A stretch of 7,620 nucleotides of DNA from JBASRP01 sp044866075 (GTDB taxonomy: Bacteria > Actinomycetota > AC-67). This document shows, in pieces, positions 1 through 6,217 of this stretch (position 1 is the first letter of the stretch; each line of letters starts with the position of its first letter). Where the stretch lies: assembly GCA_044866075.1 (NCBI GenBank), contig JBIOTQ010000084.1, positions 1 to 7,620 of the forward strand, read 5' to 3'. Below the pieces are notes generated by a model. That model saw only the letters and a list, made by a program, of their open reading frames with translations. It was not told where the DNA came from and searched no databases. A program made the position numbers and the translations under genes.

Positions 1-909
1 CTGCAGTCGCTGGGGATCGTGGTGACCGCCAACTCGGGCCGGCTCTTCGCCGGCCAGCGCGACTTCTTCCCGAACCTGACCGCCGGCCGCACGTTCACGA
101 TCGTCCTCACCCTGACGGCCGGCACGGCCATGATCATGTGGCTTGGCGAGCTGATCACCCAGAGGGGGATCGGGAACGGGATGTCGATCCTGATCTTCTC
201 GTCGATCATCTCGCGGCTGCCGGCCGAGAGCACCTCCATCTACAAGACGGCCGGCGGGTTGAAGGCCGGGGTCATCCTCGCGCTCGGCATCGGGATCGTG
301 GTGGCGGTGGTCCTCGTCGAACAAGCGCAACGGAGGATCCCCGTCCAGTACGCGAAACGCGTCGTCGGGCGGAAGCTCTACGGTGGTTCGTCCACCTACA
401 TCCCGCTGAAGGTCAACCAGGCCGGCGTCATCCCGATCATCTTTGCGTCGTCGCTCCTCTACTTACCTGTCTTAGCGGCCACGATCATGCAGAACCCCGG
501 GTTCAAGAACTGGGTCGATCAGAACCTCGCGCGCGGGGACCATCCGCTGTACATCGCCACGTACTTCATGCTGATCATCTTCTTCACGTACTTCTATACC
601 GCGATCACGTTCAACCCGGTCGACGTGTCCGACAACATGAAGAAGTACGGCGGATTCATCCCCGGCATCCGGCCGGGACGGCCGACCGCTGAATACCTCG
701 ACCACATCCTGACGCGTATCACTCTTCCGGGGTCACTTTTCATTGCCATCATCGCGGTCTTACCGTTCATCGTGCAGGGAGCGTGGGACATCACGGCGTT
801 CCCCTTCGGCGGCACGGCGGTGCTCATCGTCGTCGGTGTCGGCCTGGAGACGATGAAGCAGCTCGAGTCGCAGCTTCTGATGAGGCACTACGAGGGCTTC
901 CTCAAGTAA
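1..909 (+). CDS. secY: Protein translocase subunit SecY (5' end cut by window)
   Basis: SecY forms the protein-conducting channel of the plasma membrane with SecE/SecG and takes substrates from SecA or the ribosome. The reading frame is open from base 1, so 302 C-terminal residues are seen; the family is usually about 430 residues, so roughly the first 130 lie upstream. Hydrophobic segments are visible at fragment residues about 32-50, 88-106, 141-158, 183-203, 243-258 and 269-285, matching TM4-TM10. The conserved cytosolic loop GGFIPGIRPG (217-226) is the C5 loop whose arginine is needed for SecA/ribosome coupling, and RRIPVQYAKR (111-120) is the C4 loop. The C-terminus (SQLLMRHYEGFLK) is typical. 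adk follows after 10 nt, the standard spc-operon order. Three TTA codons (463, 472, 760) stand out in GC-rich DNA. The identification is very secure. Confidence 0.97.
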   Translation: MQSLGIVVTANSGRLFAGQRDFFPNLTAGRTFTIVLTLTAGTAMIMWLGELITQRGIGNGMSILIFSSIISRLPAESTSIYKTAGGLKAGVILALGIGIVVAVVLVEQAQRRIPVQYAKRVVGRKLYGGSSTYIPLKVNQAGVIPIIFASSLLYLPVLAATIMQNPGFKNWVDQNLARGDHPLYIATYFMLIIFFTYFYTAITFNPVDVSDNMKKYGGFIPGIRPGRPTAEYLDHILTRITLPGSLFIAIIAVLPFIVQGAWDITAFPFGGTAVLIVVGVGLETMKQLESQLLMRHYEGFLK

Positions 910-919
910 GGGGGGCCTA

Positions 920-1582
920 GTGCGGATCGTTCTGCTCGGCCCTCCGGGGGCTGGAAAAGGCACTCAAGCGGTCAGACTGGCCGCGCACTTCGGCGTGCCG
1001 CACGTGTCGACAGGGGACATTCTCCGCTTCGTCGTCGCCTGGCAGACCGAGATCGGCCTGACGGCGAAGGAGTACATGGATGCGGGCGAACTCGTGCCGG
1101 ACGAGATGGTCCTGGAGCTGCTGAGGATCCGCTTGGAGGCGCCCGACGCGCAGGACGGGTTCGTGATGGACGGGTTCCCTCGCACCCTTCATCAGGCGGA
1201 GGCTTTCGACAAGTTGCTTGCGGAGATCGGTCAAGCCATCGACGTGGTCGTGAACTTCGACGTTCCCGACGAGCTGATCGTGTTGCGCCTATCGGCGCGA
1301 GCCTCCTGCCCGACGTGCGGCCGGACGTACAACATGCTCGCGAGTCCGCCGCGCGACGACATGAAGTGCGATCGCGACGGGACCGGTCTGTTCCAGCGTG
1401 ACGACGACCGCCCCGAAGTTATCCAGAACCGGCTCGCGGTGTTCCGGCGTCAGACCTTCCCCCTGATCAAGTACTACGAGGACCGCGGCCTGCTCACCCG
1501 CGTCGTGGGTGTGGGATCCGAGGACGAAGTGACCGAGAAGATCGTCGCCGAGATCGGCGAAACGGTCGGGAGAAAAGCGTGA
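920..1582 (+). CDS. adk: Adenylate kinase, zinc-type LID
   Basis: Cytosolic enzyme that interconverts ATP + AMP and 2 ADP. The 220-residue protein is the long bacterial form. Visible motifs are the P-loop GPPGAGKGT (7-15), STGDILRF (30-37) and FVMDGFPRT (81-89) of the AMP site, and the LID from about 125. The LID carries CPTCG and KCDRD, giving C130, C133, C150 and D153. This is the same Cys3-Asp zinc set, at the same spacing, as in Bacillus-type adenylate kinases. RDDDRPEVIQNRL (160-172) supplies the conserved LID/core arginines. The GTG start at 920 is chosen because it begins the family N-terminus MRIVLLGPPG and follows a G-rich Shine-Dalgarno (AAGGGGGG, 908-915). The stop overlaps the start of map in GTGA, implying translational coupling. 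Confidence 0.97.
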   Translation: MRIVLLGPPGAGKGTQAVRLAAHFGVPHVSTGDILRFVVAWQTEIGLTAKEYMDAGELVPDEMVLELLRIRLEAPDAQDGFVMDGFPRTLHQAEAFDKLLAEIGQAIDVVVNFDVPDELIVLRLSARASCPTCGRTYNMLASPPRDDMKCDRDGTGLFQRDDDRPEVIQNRLAVFRRQTFPLIKYYEDRGLLTRVVGVGSEDEVTEKIVAEIGETVGRKA

Positions 1583-2343
1583 TCATCATCAAGGGCCGCA
1601 ACGAGATCGCCACGATGCGGCGCGCCGGTGAGATCGTCGCCGCGGCGATCGCCGAGACGCGCGCGGCCGTTCGCCCGGGCGTGACGACGGCGGAGCTCGA
1701 CCAGACGGCCGCACGCGTGATCTCCTCGCACGGGGCGTCGCCGTCGTTCCTCGGCTACCGCGGCTTCCCGAAGACGATCTGCACGTCGGTCAACGAGGAG
1801 ATCGTCCACGGCATCCCGGGCGACCGCGTTGTGCGCGAGGGAGACCTCGTCAAGCTCGATGTCGGCGCCGTGGTCGACGGCTTCCACGCCGATTCGGCGG
1901 TCACGATTCCCGTGGGCGAGCCGAGTCCGGAGGCCCTCAAGCTGATCGAGACGACCGAGCGGGCCCTGTGGGCGGGACTGGCCGAGGCGCGGCTCGGCAA
2001 CCGGCTGGGAGACATCGGCGCCGCCGTCCAGACCGTGGCGGAGGGAGCCGGCTTCTCTGTGGTTCGGGAGTACGTGGGGCACGGGATCGGCCGCTCGCTG
2101 CACGAAGAGCCGCCCGTCCCCAACTACGGCGCCCCCGGCAAGGGGTACAAGCTGCCCGAGGGGATCGTCATCGCGATCGAGCCGATGGTGAACGTCGGGA
2201 GCTACGAGACCCGCCTGCTCGACGACGACTGGACGGTCGTGACCAAGGACGGGAGCCTCTCGGCCCATTTCGAGCACACCGTTGCCGTGACCCCCGACGG
2301 CCCCTGGGTCCTGACAGACCCCGAGGGGCGGTTCGCAGCGTGA
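1579..2343 (+). CDS. map: Methionine aminopeptidase, type I
   Basis: Cytosolic dinuclear metalloprotease that removes the initiator methionine from nascent proteins after deformylation. The 254 residues match the short type Ia bacterial form with no N-terminal extension. All five metal ligands are present: D94 in KLDVG, D105 in GFHADS, H168 in VGHGIGRSLHEEP, E201 in AIEPM and E232 in AHFEHT. The substrate-pocket histidines H77 (VHGIP) and H175 are also there. Spacing follows E. coli MetAP with a constant -3 offset. The GTG start overlaps the adk stop by four bases (GTGA), fits the family N-terminus and needs no separate ribosome site. After its stop the operon is interrupted by a promoter-bearing 133-nt gap rather than infA. 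Confidence 0.97.
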   Translation: MIIIKGRNEIATMRRAGEIVAAAIAETRAAVRPGVTTAELDQTAARVISSHGASPSFLGYRGFPKTICTSVNEEIVHGIPGDRVVREGDLVKLDVGAVVDGFHADSAVTIPVGEPSPEALKLIETTERALWAGLAEARLGNRLGDIGAAVQTVAEGAGFSVVREYVGHGIGRSLHEEPPVPNYGAPGKGYKLPEGIVIAIEPMVNVGSYETRLLDDDWTVVTKDGSLSAHFEHTVAVTPDGPWVLTDPEGRFAA

Positions 2344-2354
2344 CCGGGGTCTTG

Positions 2355-2383
2355 TTGGGGAGCCGGAATACCGGTGATATACT
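2355..2383 (+). promoter_or_regulatory. Probable extended -10 promoter for the rpmJ-rpsM-rpsK-rpsD-rpoA-rplQ operon
   Basis: A -10 box TATACT (2378-2383) preceded by TG at 2375-2376 (TGATATACT, the extended -10 form) lies 17 bp from a TTGGGG -35-like box (2355-2360); TTGTTG at 2352 is an alternative with poor spacing. Transcription would begin near 2390, leaving a leader of about 86 nt before rpmJ. It sits in the only long gap of the cluster and is AT-richer than its surroundings. The sequence match is seen directly; activity is inferred. Confidence 0.62.
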
Positions 2384-2398
2384 GCGCGTTTGGTTCCT

Positions 2399-2450
2399 GA
2401 GCCCGGATCGGGCTCGAACGCGCCCCAAGGGACCCTCCCGCCCGGGGCGC
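2399..2450 (+). promoter_or_regulatory. Structured leader of rpmJ: two hairpins
   Basis: Two perfect inverted repeats lie back to back between the likely transcription start and the rpmJ ribosome site. The first pairs GAGCCCG (2399-2405) with CGGGCTC (2409-2415) across the loop GAT. The second pairs GCGCCCC (2420-2426) with GGGGCGC (2444-2450), and its loop can hold an inner GGG/CCC stem (2429-2431 with 2437-2439). Neither has a U-tract, so they are not simple terminators. Ribosomal-protein operons are commonly autoregulated through such leaders, for example by S4 in the E. coli alpha operon. A similar role here is inference only. Confidence 0.45.
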
Positions 2451-2476
2451 CGTGTGTCGACGAGGAGACTCCAATA

Positions 2477-2590
2477 ATGAAGGTGCGTCCCAGCGTGCGA
2501 AAGATGTGCGAGAAGTGCAAGGTCATCCGCCGTGGCGGAAAGGTGATCATCATCTGCTCTAACCCGCGCCACAAGCAGAGGCAGGGGTAG
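2477..2590 (+). CDS. rpmJ: 50S ribosomal protein L36
   Basis: Thirty-seven-residue zinc-ribbon protein of the large subunit, located near the base of the L7/L12 stalk. The zinc ligands C11, C14, C27 and H32 (CEKC ... CSNPRH) are all present, so this is the zinc-binding form and not a cysteine-free paralogue. The start is the ATG at 2477, which gives the invariant MKVRPSVRKMC N-terminus and follows GAGGAGA (2462-2468) at 8 nt. An in-frame upstream extension to 2390 is open but would cover the hairpin leader and has no family match. It is the first gene after the operon-internal promoter, and rpsM begins 3 nt after its stop. Confidence 0.97.
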   Translation: MKVRPSVRKMCEKCKVIRRGGKVIIICSNPRHKQRQG

Positions 2591-2593
2591 AGG

Positions 2594-2977
2594 ATGGCTC
2601 GTATCGCCGGCGTCGACCTCCCACGCGAAAAGCGCGTCGAGGTCGCGCTCACCTACATCTTCGGTGTCGGCCGGCAGCGCGCTCTCGACACGTTGAAGGC
2701 GACGCGCGTCGACGCCTCCACCCGGGTCCGCGACCTCTCGGACGACGAGGTGGTCCGGCTCCGCGAATGGATCGACGCGAACTACAAGATCGAAGGTGAC
2801 CTGCGCCGCGAGGTCTCGCAGAACATCAAGCGCAAGATCGAGATCGGCGCCTATCAGGGGATCCGCCACCGCCGCGGGCTCCCGGTGCGCGGACAGCGGA
2901 CGCACACCAACGCGCGCACGCGCAAGGGTCCGAAGAAGACGGTCGCGGGTTCCAAGAAGGTCCGCGCGAAGAAGTAG
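2594..2977 (+). CDS. rpsM: 30S ribosomal protein S13
   Basis: Head protein of the small subunit that contacts P-site tRNA and forms inter-subunit bridges with the large subunit. The 127 residues show the family start MARIAGVDLP, the helix-two-turn-helix region (about 15-85, YIFGVGRQRALDTL and NIKRKIEIGAYQG) and the basic tail RHRRGLPVRGQRTHTNARTR (91-110), which reaches toward the P site. The wording closely resembles actinobacterial S13. The ATG follows the rpmJ stop by 3 nt, and its Shine-Dalgarno AGGGG (2583-2587) lies inside rpmJ, indicating coupling. A hairpin that begins in its stop codon separates it from rpsK. Confidence 0.97.
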   Translation: MARIAGVDLPREKRVEVALTYIFGVGRQRALDTLKATRVDASTRVRDLSDDEVVRLREWIDANYKIEGDLRREVSQNIKRKIEIGAYQGIRHRRGLPVRGQRTHTNARTRKGPKKTVAGSKKVRAKK

Positions 2978-3008
2978 ACGGCCTCAAGTAGCGAAGCGGT
3001 AGGCCGTC
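2977..3008 (+). promoter_or_regulatory. Hairpin in the rpsM-rpsK gap
   Basis: GACGGCCT (2977-2984) is the exact reverse complement of AGGCCGTC (3001-3008), with a 16-nt loop that contains a small GC-GAA-GC mini-hairpin (2991-2997). The left arm starts in the last base of the rpsM stop codon, and the right arm ends just before the A/G-rich rpsK ribosome site. No U-run follows, so intrinsic termination is unlikely. RNA processing, protein binding or translational control of rpsK are possible; the role is not known. Confidence 0.5.
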
Positions 3009-3023
3009 GAAAAGGGGAGAGGG

Positions 3024-3410
3024 TTGGCGAAACCGAAGAAGGCGAAGCGCAGGGAGAAGAAGAACATCCCGCACGCGCACGCGCACATCCAGTCGACGTT
3101 CAACAACACGATCGTCACGATCAGCGATCCGAACGGGAACACCATCGCGTGGGCCTCGAGCGGGAACGTCGGTTTCAAGGGATCGCGCAAGTCGACACCG
3201 TTCGCCGCGCAGCTCGCGGCCGAAGCGGCGGCCCGGCGCGCGCAGGAGCACGGCGTGAAGCGCGTGGATGTGTTCGTCAAGGGTCCGGGCTCCGGTCGCG
3301 AGACGGCGATCCGTTCGCTCGCGGCGGCCGGCCTCGAGATCAACCAGATCGCCGACGTCACGCCGGTCCCGCACAACGGCTGCCGCCCGCCGCGGCGGAG
3401 GAGGGTTTAG
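3024..3410 (+). CDS. rpsK: 30S ribosomal protein S11
   Basis: Platform protein of the small subunit that helps shape the mRNA exit/Shine-Dalgarno groove and contacts S7 and S18. The 128 residues show the basic N-tail (MAKPKKAKRREKK), the core HIQSTFNNTIVTISDPNGN (21-39), SSGNVGFKGSRKSTPFAAQ (45-63) and the near-invariant C-terminus DVTPVPHNGCRPPRRRRV (111-128). The start codon is TTG at 3024. No ATG or GTG fits the N-terminus, and a long purine-rich Shine-Dalgarno (AAAGGGGAGAGGG, 3011-3023) abuts it. Its TAG stop overlaps the GTG of rpsD in TAGTG. Confidence 0.96.
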   Translation: MAKPKKAKRREKKNIPHAHAHIQSTFNNTIVTISDPNGNTIAWASSGNVGFKGSRKSTPFAAQLAAEAAARRAQEHGVKRVDVFVKGPGSGRETAIRSLAAAGLEINQIADVTPVPHNGCRPPRRRRV

Positions 3411-4036
3411 TGGCCCGCTACACCGACGCGGACTGCAAGCTCTGCCGCCGCGAGAAGATCAAGCTCTTCCTGAAGGGCACGAAGTGCGAAACGCCCAAGT
3501 GTCCGATCGAGAAGCGTCCCTTCCCGCCTGGCGAGCATGGCCGCGCGCGGACGAAGGAGACGGAGTACATGATGCAGCTCCGCGAGAAGCAGAAGGCGCG
3601 GAGGATCTACGGCGTCCTCGAGCGCCAGTTCCGCAACTACTACACCGAAGCCTCGAACATGAAGGGCATCACCGGGGAGAACCTGCTGCGCCTGCTCGAG
3701 TCGCGTCTCGACAACGTGCTGTACCGCTCCGGGTTCACGCTGTCGCGCGACCAGGCGCGCCAGCTCGTCCGCCACGGCCACGTCGAGGTGAACGGGAAGC
3801 GGCTGTCGATCCCGTCGGCGCGCGTGCGCGTCGGCGACACCATCACCGTCGCGGAGAAGAGCCGGCGGATGCAGCCGGTGCTCCACGCGATCGCGGTGAA
3901 CGAGAACAGGCCGGCGGCGTCGTGGATCGAGGTCGATCGCGACACGATGCGGGCGACCGTGCGTTCCCTCCCGGAACGCGGCGACATCGACATCCCGGTG
4001 CAGGAATCGGCGATCGTCGAGCTCTACTCCAAGTAG
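3410..4036 (+). CDS. rpsD: 30S ribosomal protein S4, zinc-binding form
   Basis: Primary 16S rRNA-binding protein that nucleates small-subunit assembly, lines the mRNA entry channel and affects decoding accuracy; in many bacteria it also represses its own operon. The 208 residues contain an N-terminal zinc motif C9, C12, C26, C31 (CX2C-X13-CX4C, as in Thermus S4) and the S4 RNA-binding domain at about 96-160 (LLRLLESRLDNVLYRSGF, LVRHGHVEVNGKRL). The GTG start at 3410 is set by the universal MARYT-CKLCRRE N-terminus and a strong GGAGGAGGG site (3397-3405) 4 nt upstream, inside rpsK. The frame stays open upstream to 3149, but that part is only a shadow of rpsK. Confidence 0.97.
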   Translation: MARYTDADCKLCRREKIKLFLKGTKCETPKCPIEKRPFPPGEHGRARTKETEYMMQLREKQKARRIYGVLERQFRNYYTEASNMKGITGENLLRLLESRLDNVLYRSGFTLSRDQARQLVRHGHVEVNGKRLSIPSARVRVGDTITVAEKSRRMQPVLHAIAVNENRPAASWIEVDRDTMRATVRSLPERGDIDIPVQESAIVELYSK

Positions 4037-4064
4037 TTCGTCAGACCAGAAAGGGGCAACACTC

Positions 4065-5003
4065 TTGCTTATCGTCCAGAGGCCTCAGATCATCGAGGAA
4101 ACCACCCCGAGCGAGAACCGCACGAAGTTCATCGTGGAACCGCTCGAGCCGGGGTTCGGGTATACGCTCGGCAACGCGCTGCGCCGCACGCTGCTGTCGT
4201 CGATCCCCGGCGCGGCCGTCACGCAGATCCGGATCGAGGGAGTGCTGCACGAGTTCTCCACGATCCAAGGCGTGAAGGAGGACGTCACCGACGTCATCCT
4301 CAACATCAAGGACCTGGTCATCCGGTCCGAGTCCGACGAGCCCGTCGCGATCCACCTGCGCGTCCAGGGCCCGAAGGACGTCGTCGCCGGCGACATCACC
4401 GCGCCGGCCGGCGTCGAGATCCTTAACCCCGACCTTCACATCGCGACCATCAACAAGAAGGGCCGCTTCGACGTCGAGATGGTCGTCGAGCGCGGCCGTG
4501 GGTACGTCTCGGCCGAGCGCAACAAGAAGGGCCGCGACACGATCGGCGTCATCCCCATCGACTCGATCTTCTCGCCGGTGCGCCGCGTGGCGTACGCGGT
4601 CGAGGCGACGCGCGTCGAGCAGATGACGAACTACGACAAGCTGGTCCTCGACGTCGAGACCAACGGCGCCATCACGCCGAAGGAGGCCTTCGCCGCTGCC
4701 GGGCGGACGCTCGTCGAGCTGCTCGGCCTCGTCGCGCAGCAGTCGGAGGACGCGCAGGCGCTGACCCTCGGCCCGGCGCCGGAGGACCTCGCGCAGGCGA
4801 GCGCGCTGGCGCTACCGATCGAGGAGATGGACCTGTCGGTACGCTCATACAACTGCCTGAAGCGCGAGGGCGTGCAGACCGTCGGCGACCTGATCCAGCG
4901 CACCGAGCAGGACCTGCTCGACATCCGCAACTTCGGGCAGAAGTCGATCGACGAGGTCAAAGCGAAGCTCGCCTCGATGGGCCTCGGGCTCCGCGAGAGC
5001 TGA
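4065..5003 (+). CDS. rpoA: DNA-directed RNA polymerase subunit alpha
   Basis: Alpha dimerises to scaffold beta and beta' and binds UP elements and activators with its C-terminal domain. The 312 residues show the N-terminal domain (about 1-225) with the dimerisation helix LGNALRRTLLSSIPGAAVT (35-53). A flexible linker (about 226-248) follows, then the C-terminal domain (about 250-312) with LSVRSYNCLKREG (257-269) and RNFGQKSIDEVK (288-299). R260 and N263 line up with E. coli R265 and N268, the UP-element DNA contacts. The start is TTG at 4065, giving the family N-terminus MLIVQRP, 8 nt after AAAGGGG (4050-4056). The protein looks actinobacterial. rplQ starts 1 nt after its stop. Confidence 0.97.
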   Translation: MLIVQRPQIIEETTPSENRTKFIVEPLEPGFGYTLGNALRRTLLSSIPGAAVTQIRIEGVLHEFSTIQGVKEDVTDVILNIKDLVIRSESDEPVAIHLRVQGPKDVVAGDITAPAGVEILNPDLHIATINKKGRFDVEMVVERGRGYVSAERNKKGRDTIGVIPIDSIFSPVRRVAYAVEATRVEQMTNYDKLVLDVETNGAITPKEAFAAAGRTLVELLGLVAQQSEDAQALTLGPAPEDLAQASALALPIEEMDLSVRSYNCLKREGVQTVGDLIQRTEQDLLDIRNFGQKSIDEVKAKLASMGLGLRES

Positions 5004-5004
5004 C

Positions 5005-5376
5005 ATGCCGAAGCCGAAAAAGGGGCCACGCCTCGGGTCCGGACCGGCGCATCAGAAACTGATGCTGTCGGGCCTCGCGTCGTCGCTGATCCGCGATGGG
5101 AAGATCAAGACGACGGAAGCGCGCGCGAAGGCGGTGCGGCCGGTCGTGGAGCGGCTCATCACGAAGGCCAAGAAGGGCGATCTCGCGTCGCGGCGTCTGG
5201 TGTTGCGCACGGTTCCCGACCGGGACATCGTGCACAAGCTCTTCAGCGAGGTGGCCCCGCAGTACGCGGAGCGCAACGGCGGCTACACCCGCATCGTGAA
5301 GCTCGGACCGCGGAAGGGCGACGCCGCGCCGATGGCTCTCGTCGAGCTCATCGGCGGCACCGGCGAAGAGGAGTAG
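5005..5376 (+). CDS. rplQ: 50S ribosomal protein L17
   Basis: Large-subunit protein near the polypeptide exit tunnel, usually the last ribosomal gene of the alpha operon. The 123 residues match the compact family form: MPKPKKGPRLGSGPAHQKLML, GKIKTTEARAKAVRPVVERL (32-51), ITKAKKGDLASRRLVL, and the C-terminal NGGYTRIVKLGPRKGDAAPM (91-110), ending in an acidic EEE. It lacks the long acidic C-terminal extension common in Streptomyces and Mycobacterium L17, which hints at a different lineage. The ATG lies 1 nt after the rpoA stop with only a weak GAGAG (4995-4999), so it probably depends on coupling to rpoA translation. Confidence 0.96.
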   Translation: MPKPKKGPRLGSGPAHQKLMLSGLASSLIRDGKIKTTEARAKAVRPVVERLITKAKKGDLASRRLVLRTVPDRDIVHKLFSEVAPQYAERNGGYTRIVKLGPRKGDAAPMALVELIGGTGEEE

Positions 5377-5405
5377 GCGTCCCGGGACGGCGCCTCTTCT
5401 TGTGT
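5375..5405 (+). terminator. Possible weak terminator after rplQ
   Basis: Starting in the rplQ stop codon, AGGCGTC (5375-5381) can pair with GACG (5386-5389) and CCT (5393-5395) around a CCGG loop, with three unpaired bases on the 3' side. The alternative AGGCG/CGCCT (5375-5379 with 5391-5395) is also available. CTTCTTGTGT follows (5396-5405), pyrimidine-rich but not a clean U-tract. It sits at the ribosomal operon end, where partial termination before truA would make sense. Confidence 0.42.
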
Positions 5406-5413
5406 CGGTTTAG

Positions 5414-5428
5414 GCACGTATAGCGTGC
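5414..5428 (+). other. Small inverted repeat upstream of truA
   Basis: GCACG (5414-5418) and CGTGC (5424-5428) flank the AT-rich loop TATAG in the 70-nt rplQ-truA gap. The loop contains TATAGC, which could be a poor -10 box, but no -35 box is well placed (TTGTGT at 5400 is only 13 bp away). It may be a leader hairpin or a weak promoter; neither is proven. Confidence 0.25.
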
Positions 5429-5446
5429 TGAAATGCCACAAGAACG

Positions 5447-6208
5447 ATGAAGATCGCCCTGCTGGTCGCCTACGACGGCACCGATCTCCGGGGCTTCGCC
5501 CGGCAGCCGGGCCAGAGGACCGTCCAGGGGCTTCTTGAGGAAGCGCTCTCGCAGCTCCTTCGCACGGTCGCGATCCCCATCACCGGCGCCGGTCGGACCG
5601 ACGCAGGCGTGCACTCGGCCGGACAGGTCGTGACGTTCGATGCCCCAGTCGGGACCGATCACCGTTGGGTGGCCGAGCGACTGAACAGACGGCTCGCGCC
5701 GGAGATCTCCGTGCGCGGAGCGGCCGCGGTACCCGATGACTTCGACGCGCGCCACAGCGCGCAACGTCGCGTCTACGAGTACACCATCCAGCGGTCGGCC
5801 TCGCCGGATCCGTTCCGCGACCGCTTCACGGTGTGGGTTCCCGAGGACCTCAACGTGGCCGCGATGCGACGCGCCGCGAAGGGATTCATCGGCGAGCACG
5901 ACTTCTCGTCGTTCTGCCGGCGCGGCGAGGGCACGATGGTGCGCCGGATTCGCACGATCGCCATCCGCCCCGCGGCCGAAACCCTCGTCATCCGCGTGGT
6001 GGCCGACTCGTTCTGCCACCAGATGGTGCGCTCGCTCGTCGGGTTCCTGCTCGAGGTCGGGCGCGGTAAACGGAAGCCCGACGAGGTCCCGGGTGTCCTC
6101 GCGCGCCGGGAGCGGGCCGCAGCCGGGCCGGTCGCGCCTGCGAAGGGTCTCACCCTGGTTGAGGTCGCGTATCCGCGGCGGCCCTTCGGCCGGCGAGCTA
6201 CCAACTGA
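5447..6208 (+). CDS. truA: tRNA pseudouridine(38-40) synthase TruA
   Basis: Isomerises uridines 38-40 in the tRNA anticodon arm to pseudouridine. The 253-residue protein has the N-terminal YDGTDLRGFARQPGQRTVQ (9-27), a variant of the usual YDGTxxxGFQxQ with alanine where glutamine is common. The catalytic loop GAGRTDAGVHSAGQ (47-60) has the nucleophilic aspartate at D52. RRVYEYTI, GEHDFSSFCRRGEG and FCHQMVRSLVGFLLEVGRG follow in family order. The ATG at 5447 is the only start that preserves the N-terminal strand; its ribosome site is weak (CACAAGAACG), and the ATG at 5433 is out of frame. truA after rplQ is common in actinomycetes and firmicutes. It converges with the next gene with 9 nt between stops. 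Confidence 0.95.
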   Translation: MKIALLVAYDGTDLRGFARQPGQRTVQGLLEEALSQLLRTVAIPITGAGRTDAGVHSAGQVVTFDAPVGTDHRWVAERLNRRLAPEISVRGAAAVPDDFDARHSAQRRVYEYTIQRSASPDPFRDRFTVWVPEDLNVAAMRRAAKGFIGEHDFSSFCRRGEGTMVRRIRTIAIRPAAETLVIRVVADSFCHQMVRSLVGFLLEVGRGKRKPDEVPGVLARRERAAAGPVAPAKGLTLVEVAYPRRPFGRRATN

Positions 6209-6217
6209 GCGTTTCGG

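Noticed and set aside
2390..2476. N-terminal extension of L36 from an upstream TTG
   Set aside because: L36 is invariably about 37 residues starting MKVRxSV, and the extension would translate the two hairpins and begin at the predicted transcription start.
1474..2652. Long minus-strand open frame (392 codons) antisense to adk end, map and rpmJ
   Set aside because: It is a shadow of high-GC codon bias: low-complexity Arg/Gly/Asp sequence, no family resemblance, and the + strand genes under it are certain.
3149..3409. Apparent fusion extending rpsD upstream through rpsK
   Set aside because: The upstream part is an out-of-frame reading of rpsK; S4 begins precisely at MARYT with its own ribosome site.
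3268..4275. Long + strand open frame across rpsK, rpsD and rpoA in another frame
   Set aside because: Arg/Ala-rich composition without motifs; it overlaps three secure ribosomal/polymerase genes.
5377..5446. Riboswitch before truA
   Set aside because: The gap is only 70 nt with two small hairpins and no recognisable aptamer core.
5433..5446. Upstream ATG at 5433 as the truA start
   Set aside because: It is 14 nt upstream of ATG 5447 and therefore out of frame.
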